From Naumovozyma dairenensis CBS 421 (Eukaryota > Ascomycota > Saccharomycetes > Saccharomycetales > Saccharomycetaceae), in contig NC_016486.1 of NCBI RefSeq assembly GCF_000227115.2, positions 496,001 to 560,000 on the forward strand: a DNA stretch of 64,000 bases, given 5' to 3'. Both the position numbers and the translations under genes were made by a program. Each line of letters opens with the position of its first letter. Positions within the stretch are counted from its first letter, which is position 1. A model generated the notes under the pieces. It was given only the letters and a program-made list of their open reading frames with translations. It did no database searches and had not been told where the DNA came from. Of this stretch, positions 50,983 through 63,775 are shown one piece after another.

Positions 50983-52821
50983 ATGCCAGAGATTAAATTG
51001 GACTCTATTATACCACCACAGCCAGCAACTCGCAGGAATTTCTCAGTCCATTTATCGTACGACGAAACTACCAACACAATTGCATACCCATGTGGCAAAT
51101 CCGCATTCATCCGTTCACTCTCTGAAGACGTTAAAGACGAAATTACTGTCCAATTCACTGGACATTCTTCATCTAATGTCACTGTTGTGAAGTTCTCTCC
51201 AATTAAGGGGTCACAATATGTCTGTTCCGGTGATGAATCCGGTAAAGTTATCGTCTGGGGTTGGAACAAAGACCTGGACACTGGAATCATCAGTACGACG
51301 ATCAAATCCGAGTTCCAAGTTCTTGCGGGACCCATCACAGACATTGCATGGGATTGTGAAGGTAAAAGACTCGCTGTCGTCGGAGAAGGTAGGGATAAAT
51401 TTGGTGTATTTATTTCTTGGGATACTGGGAATTCACTTGGTGAAATTTCTGGTCATTCTCAAAAGATTAATGCTGTTCATTTTAAACAATCTAGGCCAAT
51501 GAGATGTATGACTGTGGGTGATGCTGGGACTGCAGTTTTCTATCAGGGTCCTCCTTTCAAATTCACCGCTAGTGATAGAATGCACCATGATCAAGGAAAG
51601 TTTATTAGAGATGTGAAATTCTCGCCTGATAATGGAGAATTCGTAGTTAGTGTGGGGTCCGATAGGAAAATTGTTTGTTATGATGGCAAAACAGGAGAAT
51701 TTATAAAGTATATTGAAGATGGAAGTCACCAAATAAATGGTGGAAACTTTGCATTGGATTGGATTGATTCAAATAAATTCGTAACTGCCAGTGCGGATTC
51801 GAAAATTGCCGTTTGGGATGTAACAACGTCTAAATGTGAACAAGTATGGACTGTCACTGGGAGTGATTCACTGAAAACACAACAAGTGGGTGTTGTTGTA
51901 GCAACTAAAAATAATCAAATCGTTTCTTTGTCATTGGATGGTACTTTAAACATCTTCCAAATGGGACAGGATTCAATACTAAGATCAATTAAAGGCCATA
52001 ACAAAGGTATAACAGCTTTAGCGACAAACCCATTAGTAAGTGGTTCGTACGATGGTAAAGTAATGGAATGGGAAACCATTCCAAAAAGATTACATGATCT
52101 TCATAGGAATTTGATTGTTTCTATTGACAATGTTACATCAGGAAAAATTTCTAGTGTCTCATGGGATGACACATTGATGGTGAATGATGAAATCAAATAT
52201 AAATTCGAACATCAACCAAAAGTATCTACAAGTAACGATGATGGTATGACAGCGGTAGTTACCTCCGAAAATATGTTACTGCTTTTGAATTCTGTTACAG
52301 GTGCTATTTTACAATCTTTACAGTTAAAAACCCCAGTAGCCGCTATTGGATTAAGTTCCAAAATCGTTTCTGTTGGATATGAAGAAACTAATTTGATTGA
52401 AGTGTTTGACATTTCTGAACTATCCTCGTGCTTCCAATTGAATTCCAAATTAACTTCTACACCATCGTGTATTTCTATTTCAAAATCAGAGAGATATCTT
52501 GCTGCTGGTGACGTGATGGGTAAGATTATATTATTTGATTTAGAAACTAGAGATATAAAGACATCCAGATGGTCCTTCCATACAGGCAGGATAAATGCTA
52601 TTTCATGGAGGCCCGAAGAAGAAGAAGGGGAAGAAGATTTGGTTGCGACAGGTTCATTGGATACGAACATTATCATATATTCAATGAAGAAACCAATGAG
52701 AACCATTAAATACTTGAATGCGCATAAAGATGGTATTAATGCATTGTTATGGAACGATGCGAACACTTTAGTCAGTGCCGGTACAGACGCATGTATAAAG
52801 AAATGGTCAGTTGAATTCTAG
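50983..52821 (+). CDS. AIP1: Aip1, WD40 actin-interacting protein
   Basis: 612 residues, close to S. cerevisiae Aip1 (YMR092C, 615). Double beta-propeller built from about 14 WD40 repeats; visible repeats include [63 protein letters not shown] and the final [30 protein letters not shown]-terminus [19 protein letters not shown] is family-typical. Aip1 works with cofilin to disassemble and cap actin filaments at cortical patches. The start at 50983 follows directly from the homology. Divergent from UTP15, the same pair as in S. cerevisiae. Confidence 0.97.
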   Translation: MPEIKLDSIIPPQPATRRNFSVHLSYDETTNTIAYPCGKSAFIRSLSEDVKDEITVQFTGHSSSNVTVVKFSPIKGSQYVCSGDESGKVIVWGWNKDLDTGIISTTIKSEFQVLAGPITDIAWDCEGKRLAVVGEGRDKFGVFISWDTGNSLGEISGHSQKINAVHFKQSRPMRCMTVGDAGTAVFYQGPPFKFTASDRMHHDQGKFIRDVKFSPDNGEFVVSVGSDRKIVCYDGKTGEFIKYIEDGSHQINGGNFALDWIDSNKFVTASADSKIAVWDVTTSKCEQVWTVTGSDSLKTQQVGVVVATKNNQIVSLSLDGTLNIFQMGQDSILRSIKGHNKGITALATNPLVSGSYDGKVMEWETIPKRLHDLHRNLIVSIDNVTSGKISSVSWDDTLMVNDEIKYKFEHQPKVSTSNDDGMTAVVTSENMLLLLNSVTGAILQSLQLKTPVAAIGLSSKIVSVGYEETNLIEVFDISELSSCFQLNSKLTSTPSCISISKSERYLAAGDVMGKIILFDLETRDIKTSRWSFHTGRINAISWRPEEEEGEEDLVATGSLDTNIIIYSMKKPMRTIKYLNAHKDGINALLWNDANTLVSAGTDACIKKWSVEF

Positions 52822-53336
52822 AAATTCTCAAGAGATTGGGCTGTATGTCAGTTACTATTTAGACGCTTATATATATGATGTAATTTCTAAAGAAAAAAGT
52901 ATCAACGATACATAGCTATGTACCAGGTTGGTATCGTGGGGGAGGCCTCTTTAATTGGGATTCCCAAACTTGAATAAACTTGAAAGGACTGACTAACTAG
53001 TCAGTTAGGCTACACGTTAATTAGCTCTGTCACGAAAGCATGTAATTTTTGGTGGTGGGCGGCGGCGCTGCGCACTGGTTCACTGTTTTGCTTAACAGAA
53101 CACCCAAATGAAAGCCAGAAACAGAACAGAAACAAAACAGAAAAAGAGCCCGTTATCGCGGAAAACGGCATATTAAAATTTGATATAGGAAGGACTTCAG
53201 ATGAAAAATAGTACGTGCGTACAAGATAAACATTCAAGACGATGATGATTTTGTAGATGAGACTGGCGAAAACAAGGAATAAAGAGGAAGGAAAGGTATT
53301 AAAAGCATCATCGTGTTAATTGATTAGTAACTAGAT
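52822..53336. other. Spacer between AIP1 and NPL6
   Basis: 515 bp with the NPL6 promoter. Contains a GC-rich GGCGGCGGCGCTGCGCA near 53057-53073 and otherwise nothing I can name. Confidence 0.5.
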
Positions 53337-54974
53337 ATGTTAGGAAATGTAAATGAAACTGAGGCAAGTGGGGCAGAGCCTATGGTAAGTCCGGACAATG
53401 AACAAGAGCAAACACCAATAGCTGTCCATCTAGAAGAAGAAGGAGCTGAATTACCTACGGAACAGCACACCGAACAGTCAGCTGACACAGACAACGAACC
53501 AGAACAAGAAGCGAAAGATGGCGAACAATCGCTGGAACCAATTGAGGCTGAAAAAGAAGAGATTGGAAACCGAAATGACCAACAATCATTGGAACCAAGT
53601 AAACTAGAAACTGAAGAAACTTCAAAACCCCCGGAAGAACATGAACCTGCATCAAGAAGCTCATCAAAGACAAGGTCTAGATCAATTACAAATAAGCCAA
53701 ATTATAAGTTAGATACCGAAGGCCTAGCTATAGATGATGATGACATTAATGATCCGGATGCAAGGGAGGAAGATTACAATGAAGATGAAGATGATGAACT
53801 CGAGGTCTCTTCTAGGGTCACGAGGAAACGTAAATTAGAAAGCGATGAAGATGACGAAGATGAAGAAGAAGAAGAAGAAGAAGAAGATAATGCTGAAGAC
53901 GACAATGATGAAGAGAAACATGAAAGAAGTAATTCCATAACGGCAATAAAATCCGACAAAAATCTCAAGAAATCTGTATCGTCAATTCCTGTTGATGACG
54001 AGGGAAATCCATTACCTGTTATCAATGAAGAGTATGCATTGCCAGATGATCCAGAGGGTGAAGCAAAAATTACTAGAAATGGTGACCTATTGGGTGGTAG
54101 ACAATTTCTAATCAGAACCTTCACGTTGACATCGAGAGGAGAACGTAAATTCATGTTAGCTACTGAATGTGCTCGATCTGTTGGGTTTAGAGATTCCTAC
54201 TTATTCTTTCAATACAATAAAAGTATTTATAAGTTTGTTCTTTTACAATCTGATAAGAACGATTTGATTGATCGTGGTTTGATACCCTATTCTTATAGGA
54301 ATAGACAGATTGCCCTAGTGAGTGCGAGAGGTGTCTTTAAAGTCTTTGGAGCCAAGATTATACGAAATGGTAGAAATATTACAGATGATTATTATTCGAC
54401 AAAATTACGTCAAGAAGGTTCCGTTGTGGAGGGGACACTTGCAAGAGAACCAAAAGTTCCTAAGAAAGTTACCGCAAGAGGTAGAGAGGGAATTGAATTG
54501 ATTGATGACACCGCAGCTAAAAATCCAGCTAAAAATGCAGTAGAATTTTTCCAAAGAAGAGCCCAAGCCCATATGACAGGGACCAATGTAGTAGCCACAG
54601 CGGGTGATCAATTAAATGCAACGAATTGGTTGTATCAACATGCAGCTGCATGTAGTAGATTTAATAGCGACATGTATTACGATCGTGTACGTTTATTGTT
54701 AATGGAGCGTCAAGGCTTGAGAGATCCTTATACCAATGTCTTACATATCCCAGAATCTACGCAATCTTCTAAAGTAATAGGATTTTATAAGAAAATAGAT
54801 GGTAATGATAATGCTTCATCTAGTATTGTTTATGAAACTAGAATCGAAGATCCGGATCTAACGAGACAAAGGTCAGGACTTCTAGATGTGTCTCCAGCAA
54901 TTTATGAAGGTGTTGTTTCAGATGATATTAAAGAAGCAATTTTGAAGCAACAAGAATTTGAAAGAAATTTATAG
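53337..54974 (+). CDS. NPL6: Npl6/Rsc7, subunit of the RSC chromatin remodeller
   Basis: 545 residues, longer than I recall for S. cerevisiae Npl6/Rsc7 (YMR091C) because of an extended acidic, Gln/Glu-rich N-terminus. Residues ~170-205 are an almost pure Glu/Asp run. The conserved C-terminal half contains the Rsc7/Swp82 domain: GRQFLIRTFTLTSRGERKFMLATECARSVGFRDSYLFF, LIDRGLIPYSYRNRQIALVSARG and the block AACSRFNSDMYYDRVRLLL. RSC is the essential SWI/SNF-type remodeller. The extreme acidity of the N-terminus resembles the family style but no function can be read from it. Co-oriented with AIP1 and convergent with YMR090W. Confidence 0.95.
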   Translation: MLGNVNETEASGAEPMVSPDNEQEQTPIAVHLEEEGAELPTEQHTEQSADTDNEPEQEAKDGEQSLEPIEAEKEEIGNRNDQQSLEPSKLETEETSKPPEEHEPASRSSSKTRSRSITNKPNYKLDTEGLAIDDDDINDPDAREEDYNEDEDDELEVSSRVTRKRKLESDEDDEDEEEEEEEEDNAEDDNDEEKHERSNSITAIKSDKNLKKSVSSIPVDDEGNPLPVINEEYALPDDPEGEAKITRNGDLLGGRQFLIRTFTLTSRGERKFMLATECARSVGFRDSYLFFQYNKSIYKFVLLQSDKNDLIDRGLIPYSYRNRQIALVSARGVFKVFGAKIIRNGRNITDDYYSTKLRQEGSVVEGTLAREPKVPKKVTARGREGIELIDDTAAKNPAKNAVEFFQRRAQAHMTGTNVVATAGDQLNATNWLYQHAAACSRFNSDMYYDRVRLLLMERQGLRDPYTNVLHIPESTQSSKVIGFYKKIDGNDNASSSIVYETRIEDPDLTRQRSGLLDVSPAIYEGVVSDDIKEAILKQQEFERNL

Positions 54975-55187
54975 ATATGTATCAAACTATTTCTCTTATA
55001 GGTTCAAAATTAACTAGAACAGTGCGAAAAAAGGAAATTGCCTTTCGTGTAACATTAAAGTATATGAATCGATATTATGTTATCGTGTGATTAATTCAAA
55101 TTTATTTATTAAAATCGTATTAAGTAATAGATAAGACATAAGGCAATGTTTTTTTTAAGCTACTAGCTTGTTTGCTAGTTCGTTTCT

Positions 55188-55883
55188 TCATTTAAGTGCA
55201 TGAATAAATTCGTCAATTGGTTGGTTACCATTAGCTAACTCAATTGTCTTTCTTGCAGTCTTTTCAGGGTGTAATAAAGCTTGAATTATAAAGGAGGCAA
55301 CGTCAGCTCTTTCAATGGCATAGCTACCTTCGGCTTTTTCCTCGAATTTTTCCAGAGGTTGAAGTTTACCTGTTGGTTCGCCTGATTTTAACCAACCAGG
55401 CTGAACAATTGTATAGTCTAATTTCGATTGTCTAACATCATGATCAGCAGCTCTCTTAGCAATGTAATAATTTCTCAAACCTTGTATATTCCACCAGAAA
55501 TCTCTATGTTCAGCTTTCACTGCAGAAACAACAATTAATCTCTTGATTCCTACGGATTCGCAAGCCTCTACAGTTTTGACACAACCATCCAAATCCACAG
55601 TAAAGATTCTTTCTATACTAGTACCACCTGCACCAGCAGTAAAGATAACAGCATCACAGCCTTTCAAAGCATTCGCCAATTCTTTGGCACTAGAATGCTC
55701 AATACTAGTTAGCGATGCATCGATCTTTACTTCATTCTTAAAATAATCAACTTGTTCTTTATTACGAACAATCGCTAATGGCACGTCGAAATGTTTACGA
55801 TCCTCCTTAAGTTTTTCAATGATTAAACGACCCACTTTACCATTTGCACCGATGATTGCTACTTTTGATAATTTTCCTGGCAT
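55188..55883 (-). CDS. YMR090W: NAD(P)-binding atypical short-chain dehydrogenase, YMR090W homologue
   Basis: 231 residues (S. cerevisiae YMR090W is 227). Rossmann N-terminus KVAIIGANGKVGRLIIEKL with the Gly-x-x-Gly-x-x-Gly pattern, GCDAVIFTAGAGGTS, VEACESVGIKRLIVVSAVKAE, and DYTIVQPGWL; this is the SDR_a5-type (NmrA-related, 'DUF' NAD(P)-binding) fold without the classical Tyr-x-x-x-Lys pair in the usual spot. It is cytosolic and non-essential in S. cerevisiae; the substrate is unknown. The gene converges on NPL6, the same neighbour pair as in S. cerevisiae. Confidence 0.93.
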   Translation of the reverse strand: MPGKLSKVAIIGANGKVGRLIIEKLKEDRKHFDVPLAIVRNKEQVDYFKNEVKIDASLTSIEHSSAKELANALKGCDAVIFTAGAGGTSIERIFTVDLDGCVKTVEACESVGIKRLIVVSAVKAEHRDFWWNIQGLRNYYIAKRAADHDVRQSKLDYTIVQPGWLKSGEPTGKLQPLEKFEEKAEGSYAIERADVASFIIQALLHPEKTARKTIELANGNQPIDEFIHALK

Positions 55884-56364
55884 ATTTTTTCCGAGTGATT
55901 GATTGTTTGCTTATATAATGTGTGTTTACTCTCCTCTTTTTATGTTAAAAAAATTGATTGAATTATAACAGGCTGTTTGAGATCTAATTGACGTTGCTTT
56001 ATATATGCCAGATTTGGGATCTTCAAAATAGGTGACGGTATTTTCCCCTTATAATTACGTATTTAATTTTTTCCACTGTATTCTATCCCTACGTAGTAAA
56101 AAAGTCATTATAATTTATAAAATTAGGGAAGTGGTGATATAATTACGTAAGTATGAGACGGCGCCTTTTAAACTTTAATTTCCGTCTCATATGCGTACCG
56201 TAATAAGAAAGTTCCGCCATTTCTTCCAAGATGAATATCAAAGTGTAGTTTTAAACACGTGAGCAAATACATAATTTTGAACGAGTGAATAGATCAATGG
56301 ATTAATAAATATATAGTGTTATATATATTTTATATTGAATATCAGGATGTCATGCATTGATTAT
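55884..56364. other. YMR090W promoter / ABF1 3' spacer
   Basis: 481 bp. A CACGTGA box lies at 56256-56262 (Cbf1/E-box type). I see no gene. Confidence 0.5.
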
Positions 56365-58896
56365 TTACTGATCCCTTAATTCAGGTTGAATATTTTCATT
56401 CTCATCCAATGCATGTGATTCCTTAGATTTGTTAATATCGTCATGTGTTTCGGAAGTATTCTTTGTATAACTATCAATAACGAGTAAATTACGCTCTGTC
56501 GTATTGGTAGTTGTGGTGGTAGTATTCGTAGTATTAGTGGTAGTAGTTGTTAAATGGGGCGATGGTTCAGCAGTAATATGTTCCAAAGAGACGTCATCTC
56601 CACCATGAGCGGCAGCTGCTGCTGCAGCTGCTGCATTAATGACACGGACTAAGTCTGCATCCACATCTTCCACTTCTTCTTCATCATTATTATCATGGTC
56701 ATGTCCTTCATCGTCATTATTGCCATGATTTAGAGGATGGTTGTTATCTACATCTTTGAAATGCGAGGATAATAATCTTAATTGTTCTGCGACATCATGA
56801 GGTAATTTATCATCAGGTAATTCTTCTAAAGTACTCAATGCAGAATGATCTTCTAAACTTGTTGTTGTTGCTCCTGCTGTTGTTAGCGCGACTGTATTAG
56901 GTTTATGACGTTTATTCCTATCTTCAATGCCAGCATTTTGAGCATGACCAACAACATTTACATCATCTTCACCTAAAGTTCTCTTCAATGAAAGCGATTC
57001 ATTTATGGCATGTTGAGCAGATGTCACAGCTTCCATTTCAATATCAGCTAATGTAGGATAACGATATTGTCTTTCAGACTGAGAAGATTCTCTTTGGTAT
57101 TGTTTTAAACGTTCTATGTTTCTTTCCTCTTGAGTAGTCAATGATTCCAGTTCATTATCAATATTATTATTGTTATTATTATTCCTATTGTCACGTGTTT
57201 CGTTAACATTAGCGATGGTTGCCGTAGTCTCTTTATTAGTGTCTCTATTTTTATCAACGACCTGCTCAGGTGATTTTTCTTTGTCATTTGAGGTAGTTAT
57301 CTCTGTGATATTTTTGTTAGATACATCATCCATATTAGCATGTTTAGAAGAAGAATTTATAATATCATGATGAAGAAGATCGTTTGGTCTAGGACCCCTC
57401 TCAGACGTTATATCTGCTGGGGTGGTAGAATCTCTTTGTTCTTGTTGTTGTTGTTGTCCCTTATCTTGGTTACCACTATTTATGACATCAGTTACCGACA
57501 CTGGAAGCGAGTTATCTTTGTTTGGATTATTATTACTATTATTGTTATTATTCCTAACAATTGTATTTATTGCACGGTTTTGGCCTGTATTCAATAATCG
57601 TTGAGTTGGATTTGAATAAATTGATGTGACAATGGTATTGTTTGCGCTGTTTCTATGTTTAACCACTGTATTTGGGTCCATATTATAAGTTCCATTTCTT
57701 TTCATTTTCAATACAAATCTTGCCTTATATGTAGTGACACGTCTTGCAATCAGAGAACAGTATCTCTTTGTGAAATATTCATGGGCGAGTCCATATCTTG
57801 CTTTTATTATATCAACGATACCTGACTCTTCTACAAATTGAGATACTCTAAATTTAGTAACTTCATTATGGTTCCCCGAGGAATACAATTCTTCTAAAGT
57901 TTGATCAAAATCTAAATCATTTTGTAAAATTCTTGGTATCTTTGTTAATACAAATTGATCCAGCGTTAAATTTGCCTCTAATGGATGAGTATGATAAATT
58001 TCCATTTTCGTAACAACAAAGGGACCTAATATTTGTTCTTTAGATCTTTGAGATCTTTGAGAATCCATAATAGCCTCATTCGAAAAGGGATTAAACCCTT
58101 GTGATATAATATTTGCACTATTATTATTATTATCATTATCGTTAACGTTGGTATTATTGTTAGCATCTCCATTTTTATTAGCAGTTGTCTCATTCTTATT
58201 TTCTGTAGTTAACCTATTATCTGTGCTATCATTTGATGGAAAATCTCCGTTTGATTTATTTAGTTCAGTAGAGTTAACGTCTGCGTTGACATTTGAACTT
58301 TCCAAGGCAGTTTTGGCAACTGCTGCAGCTAATTCGACATCGACCTCGGCGTTAGGTATATATTTCCTTGATTCGTCGTCTTTTGCCTCAGATGGTTGTG
58401 TATTCTTATTATGATTATTATTGACATTCAATAAAGTATCTGTCTCAGGTTCAGCTGATCCTTTGTGTATTTCTTCAATGTTTTCAGTCTTTTCCGTAAG
58501 TAAAGAAGAAGCGATATTTTGATTGTCATTGTGATGGTCAATACTGCTATGAATATTGCTATTATTATTACTATTGGTATCAATACTACCATTATCATTA
58601 AGTCCAGCAATAGTGTTTGAAGGAGAACGGATTACATTATCGTCTCTTTGATGACCACAATAACTTAATAATATTTTAAAATGGCACTCCTTTAAATGAC
58701 AAGCAAAAGTGAAATGTTTATTCTTATGAGAATTTTTCAGGATAATGGGACAACGAGATTGAAACTCATAATCGTTAACTGCGTTATACCATGATTCTAA
58801 AGTAGGAAACTTAGGAGCAGAGTTTGGGTCACCTCCCGGTAATAAATTGTTGTTGATGATAGGATGCCTATATTCGTAAAGGTGTTGCATGGTCAT
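56365..58896 (-). CDS. ABF1: Abf1, general regulatory factor and origin-binding protein
   Basis: 843 residues, longer than S. cerevisiae Abf1 (YKL112W, 731) through Asn-, Thr- and Ala-rich expansions. The bipartite DNA-binding region is clear: the N-terminal zinc module (YEYRHPIINNNL, FPTLESWYNAVNDYEFQSR, CPIILKNSHKNKHFTFACHL with Cys/His ligands) and the second part near residue 290-400 (GPFVVTKMEIYHTHPLEANL, KIPRILQNDLDFDQTLEELY, ARRVTTYKARFVLK). C-terminal activation/remodelling blocks LPDDKLPHDVAEQLRLLSSH and ENENIQPELRDQ are conserved. A nine-Ala run (INAAAAAAAAAHGG region) and several Asn runs are lineage-specific. A second ATG lies two codons downstream of the first. Confidence 0.97.
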   Translation of the reverse strand: MTMQHLYEYRHPIINNNLLPGGDPNSAPKFPTLESWYNAVNDYEFQSRCPIILKNSHKNKHFTFACHLKECHFKILLSYCGHQRDDNVIRSPSNTIAGLNDNGSIDTNSNNNSNIHSSIDHHNDNQNIASSLLTEKTENIEEIHKGSAEPETDTLLNVNNNHNKNTQPSEAKDDESRKYIPNAEVDVELAAAVAKTALESSNVNADVNSTELNKSNGDFPSNDSTDNRLTTENKNETTANKNGDANNNTNVNDNDNNNNSANIISQGFNPFSNEAIMDSQRSQRSKEQILGPFVVTKMEIYHTHPLEANLTLDQFVLTKIPRILQNDLDFDQTLEELYSSGNHNEVTKFRVSQFVEESGIVDIIKARYGLAHEYFTKRYCSLIARRVTTYKARFVLKMKRNGTYNMDPNTVVKHRNSANNTIVTSIYSNPTQRLLNTGQNRAINTIVRNNNNNSNNNPNKDNSLPVSVTDVINSGNQDKGQQQQQEQRDSTTPADITSERGPRPNDLLHHDIINSSSKHANMDDVSNKNITEITTSNDKEKSPEQVVDKNRDTNKETTATIANVNETRDNRNNNNNNNIDNELESLTTQEERNIERLKQYQRESSQSERQYRYPTLADIEMEAVTSAQHAINESLSLKRTLGEDDVNVVGHAQNAGIEDRNKRHKPNTVALTTAGATTTSLEDHSALSTLEELPDDKLPHDVAEQLRLLSSHFKDVDNNHPLNHGNNDDEGHDHDNNDEEEVEDVDADLVRVINAAAAAAAAAHGGDDVSLEHITAEPSPHLTTTTTNTTNTTTTTTNTTERNLLVIDSYTKNTSETHDDINKSKESHALDENENIQPELRDQ

Positions 58897-59275
58897 ACCC
58901 TATAAATTGATGACTGAATAGTTTTAATATGTATGTTCTTCCTTCCCTTTGTTTCGATGCGGGCAATTTGAGACGTTTTTTAATTTTGTTCAGGAACAAT
59001 AAGAGTTGACGTGGGAAGGTATTAAAAATTCCAATAAATTTTCAGTGTTATCGTATTGAGTGAGTTAATTTAATTTATATGGAAAAATATCCAATTTTAT
59101 ATTCACTGTTGACGAAAAACAACAAACCAAACCAAAACAAAACAGAACAGAACAATTACAATGGTGAGAACTGTTTGCCGCGGTGGGAGGCCCAGACACC
59201 ACAGCTGATAAAAGATGGTTTTTTTATAAACAAATCCGGGTAACAAAGAGGATCGTTTGCTGTTAAAAAATATAT
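58897..59275. other. ABF1 promoter / tRNA-Asp 3' spacer
   Basis: The spacer holds the ABF1 promoter. A T-run (as AAAAAA, 59265-59270) just before the tRNA is its RNA polymerase III terminator. Confidence 0.6.
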
Positions 59276-59347
59276 CTCCGCGACGGGGAATTGAACCCCG
59301 ATCTGGCACGCGACAAGCGCCCATTCTGACCATTAAACTATCACGGA
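59276..59347 (-). tRNA. tD(GUC): tRNA-Asp (GUC)
   Basis: 72-nt intronless tRNA. The 5' end TCCGTGATAGTTTAATGGTC gives the acceptor and D arm with A box. Anticodon GTC lies at 59312-59314 (positions 34-36). The T arm reads GGGTTCAATTCCC, and the 3' end CGCGGAG pairs with the 5' end apart from the discriminator. Sequence appears essentially identical to S. cerevisiae tRNA-Asp. A T-run terminator follows. It lies between ABF1 and RAD27. Confidence 0.97.
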
Positions 59348-59622
59348 TGGTTTTCATATTTTTTTTTCAAACTGTGTAAAATGTGAGTTGGATAATAGAT
59401 AAAAATCAACTTACTACTGGAATATAAGATTCTTGCGAATAGATTATTTGGGTTGCTCTTTTTATATAGTATAAATAATAACTAATAAAGAGATATCAAT
59501 TAACTAACTGAAAAACTTTTAATTCCAATTGAACTATTAGTCCTTTTACATCTTTCAAAAATACTTTTTCTTTAACTTTGTCTAATCACTTGCCTGTAAT
59601 AGTTAGATTAGATAATTAACGA

Positions 59623-59822
59623 ACTTATTTAATCTTGTTTCGTTTTTGAAACATTTAATAAATTAAACTTTGTACTGGATACTGGGCGTACTCATTTAAT
59701 CTTGTTACATCCTGAAATACTTGATACTTTAGGGATCATATTGTATAAAAGACGTACTCCTTTAATCTTATGTCATTCTGTCTCATTGTAATGCACTGTG
59801 TTAATAAAATAGGAATAGGATA
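59623..59822. repeat. Degenerate three-unit tandem repeat, 66-67 bp period
   Basis: The motif ACTYMTTTAATCTTRTK recurs at 59623, 59690 and 59756. The first two units end in GGGCGT and AGACGT just before the next copy. The remainder of the units has diverged. Confidence 0.5.
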
Positions 59823-61006
59823 AGGATAGTAATAGAATGGGAGTAGGAATGGGATAGAAATATAGGAGATAAAATAAAGTTAGTAAGATCTTACTTCCAT
59901 TAGCTCCTAATTAGGTTCTCAACATAATTATGGCTTAGGATCATGTTAATAAAGTAATAATTTAGTAAGTCAAACAAATTCTAGAAGTTCATATAATATC
60001 TCATTGAAGTCTTGCATTCATAAAAACAAAGCTCATAATCATAAACACCGCTCTCGAGTTCCTTTCGCCTCGGTGCTCAGCAGGACACTCTAAATACTTG
60101 TAGGTTTGATTAGGAGAGACTAATGCCGAACGCCCGAGTAAACACTCAGCAAAACCATACAACTTAACCGACCCAATACATAACTCTTGTACGCATGGCC
60201 GGCCGAATCCGTAGACCTGGCTGCAATGAAAACAATCTCAATAGTAATAAGATAACACTTACATGAAATTTGATTTAATTCAACGAGAGATATTCAATTA
60301 TAATTCAATAAACGTTATACAGCTACAACCGTGTACGGCACATAACGTCGTTCAAGTCATTACTTCGAACTTCACAGCTTCATAATAATTTTGACTGATT
60401 TCATGACAGTAATTACTCACTTAATGATAAAATAAAACATACTTCTGTGTGACACTTGGACGTGACGCCAATACTTCGTAATCCTAATCTGGAATCTTGC
60501 AATTGGTCCATGCTCACCTAGTTTTTTTAGTACGTATTACTATCGTACAATCGTTTATGGTGTTGAACTTGTTTAACTTTGAATTTACGTCTGGTATATT
60601 TACGATATCTCTTTTAACAGTATAATAAATGAAGGAATGTGATGGCCTGCAGAAATAGGGGTTCTCCGGTTAATACTTGAGTACCTTTTATTAGCTTTCG
60701 ATTCCAGAATTTAATGACAGGTGTAAAATACCTGCAAATATACTGAAGGGCTTATTTTGTCTATATAGTCACATAGATCGGGAAGCAATATATAGCGTAC
60801 AGTAACAGCAATGATCAACTATGAGTTCGAGCAGGCAGTGTTTGATGTGACTACGTCAAACGTTATCACTAACAACATTATCATCCTGTTTATTAGTTAG
60901 AGGGATTGTAGATTTTTTGGTCACTTTTTGCATCTTGATCTCCCTATTTTGGTTAAAAATGAACTTTGTTTATCTATCTCCTGGAACCTACGTATGCAAA
61001 AAGCAG

Positions 61007-61038
61007 ACGCGTAAACTTTTCATATGTGACGTTTCGCG
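61007..61038. promoter_or_regulatory. MCB box and SCB-like element of the RAD27 promoter
   Basis: ACGCGT at 61007-61012 is a perfect MluI cell-cycle box (MBF site). TTTCGCG at 61032-61038 is an SCB-like CGCGAAA on the minus strand. They lie about 200-230 bp above the RAD27 start and fit the G1/S expression known for RAD27. Confidence 0.75.
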
Positions 61039-61237
61039 TCCAGAAATTTCATCATCCAAAAGTATATAGTTAATTTTCCAATGATATAGACTACTTTACT
61101 ATCCCATCAATGTCGTATACCGTATTAGTATCTGTTTCAATCTTTTCTGCAAGTAACCTCTTCAAAAATTGCTTCTAAGCATATATTTCTACAGTTAACT
61201 ATATAGCTATTGGAACGAAAAATAGAAAGGGCTAAAA

Positions 61238-62392
61238 ATGGGTATCAAAGGGTTAACAGCAATCATCTCAGAAAATGCACCATTAGCCATTAGAAAAAGT
61301 GACATCAAGGCATTTTTCGGTAGAAAAGTAGCCATCGATGCCTCCATGTCATTATATCAATTTTTAATTGCCGTCAGACAACAGGATGGTGGACAATTAA
61401 CCAATGACGCAGGTGAAACTACTTCTCATTTGATGGGGATGTTCTATAGAACCTTAAGGATGATTGATAATGGTATTAAACCATGTTATGTATTTGATGG
61501 GAAACCACCTGTTTTGAAATCTCATGAATTAGATAAGAGAATTGCAAGAAGAGCTGAGACTGAAAAAAAATTTGCTGAAGCTACTGATCAAGCTGAAAAG
61601 ATTAAACAAGAAAGAAGATTAGTTAAAGTTTCAAAAGAACATAACGATGAAGCAAAGAAATTATTAGAGTTGATGGGTATTCCATATGTTAATGCTCCTG
61701 GTGAAGCAGAAGCTCAATGTGCAGAATTAGCTAAGAAGGGTAAAGTATACGCTGCGGCAAGTGAAGATATGGATACTTTATGTTATAGAACTCCGTATTT
61801 ATTAAGGCATTTGACATTTTCAGAAGCCAAAAAGGAACCCATTCAAGAAATTAATACTGAACAAGTTTTACAAGGGTTAGAATTAACTTTGGAACAATTT
61901 ATAGATTTGGGTATTATGTTGGGTTGTGATTATTGTGAAAATATTAGGGGTATCGGTCCCGTTACTGCATTCAAATTGATTAAAGAACATGGGTCTTTAG
62001 AAAAAATTATAGAATTCATTGAATCAGACGAAAACACAAACAAGAAATGGAAAGTTCCAGAAAATTGGCCCTATAAAGAAGCCAGAGAATTGTTTGTCAC
62101 CCCTGATATTATTGATGGTAACCAAATAACGTTGAAATGGGAACCACCAAAGGAAGACGCCCTAATAGAATTTCTATGTAAGGAAAAATTGTTCAATGAA
62201 GAAAGAGTTAAAGCTGGTATTAAAAGATTACAAAAGGGTCTAAAAGCCGGCGTACAGACAAGATTAGAAGGGTTCTTTAAAGTTGTGCCTAAAACTAAAG
62301 AACAGTTGGCTTCGGCAGCTGCTAAGGCAAAAGCCGCTAAAAAGGCAAATAAAGCCAACAAAGGTAAGGGTAGGATTATAAAAAAGAGATAG
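61238..62392 (+). CDS. RAD27: Rad27/FEN1 flap endonuclease
   Basis: 384 residues (S. cerevisiae Rad27, YKL113C, is 382). Structure-specific 5' flap nuclease for Okazaki fragment maturation and long-patch base excision repair. N-terminal [18 protein letters not shown] with the free Gly2 that contacts DNA; metal-binding acids in [33 protein letters not shown] and [10 protein letters not shown]; and [14 protein letters not shown], the H3TH with further active-site acids. The PCNA-binding PIP box is [10 protein letters not shown] near residue 340, and a Lys-rich tail follows. All key residues are present. Confidence 0.98.
   Translation: MGIKGLTAIISENAPLAIRKSDIKAFFGRKVAIDASMSLYQFLIAVRQQDGGQLTNDAGETTSHLMGMFYRTLRMIDNGIKPCYVFDGKPPVLKSHELDKRIARRAETEKKFAEATDQAEKIKQERRLVKVSKEHNDEAKKLLELMGIPYVNAPGEAEAQCAELAKKGKVYAAASEDMDTLCYRTPYLLRHLTFSEAKKEPIQEINTEQVLQGLELTLEQFIDLGIMLGCDYCENIRGIGPVTAFKLIKEHGSLEKIIEFIESDENTNKKWKVPENWPYKEARELFVTPDIIDGNQITLKWEPPKEDALIEFLCKEKLFNEERVKAGIKRLQKGLKAGVQTRLEGFFKVVPKTKEQLASAAAKAKAAKKANKANKGKGRIIKKR

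Positions 62393-63775
<1,383 letters not shown>

Larger units (their letters stand above)
59348..61237. other. 1.9-kb spacer between tRNA-Asp and RAD27
   Basis: Contains a degenerate 66-67-bp tandem repeat (59623-59822), AT-rich DNA, a GC-richer patch near 60040-60230, and the RAD27 promoter with MCB and SCB-like boxes. tRNA-flanking DNA in yeasts often carries LTR scars, but I could not delimit a TG...CA element with target-site duplications. Confidence 0.55.

Noticed and set aside
56256..56262. CACGTGA as CDEI
   Set aside because: No CDEII/CDEIII nearby and no centromere synteny; a plain E-box is the simpler reading.
59348..60300. Solo LTR next to tRNA-Asp
   Set aside because: tRNA flanks are favoured Ty sites and some AT-rich segments look LTR-like, but I could not define TG...CA ends or a 5-bp duplication.
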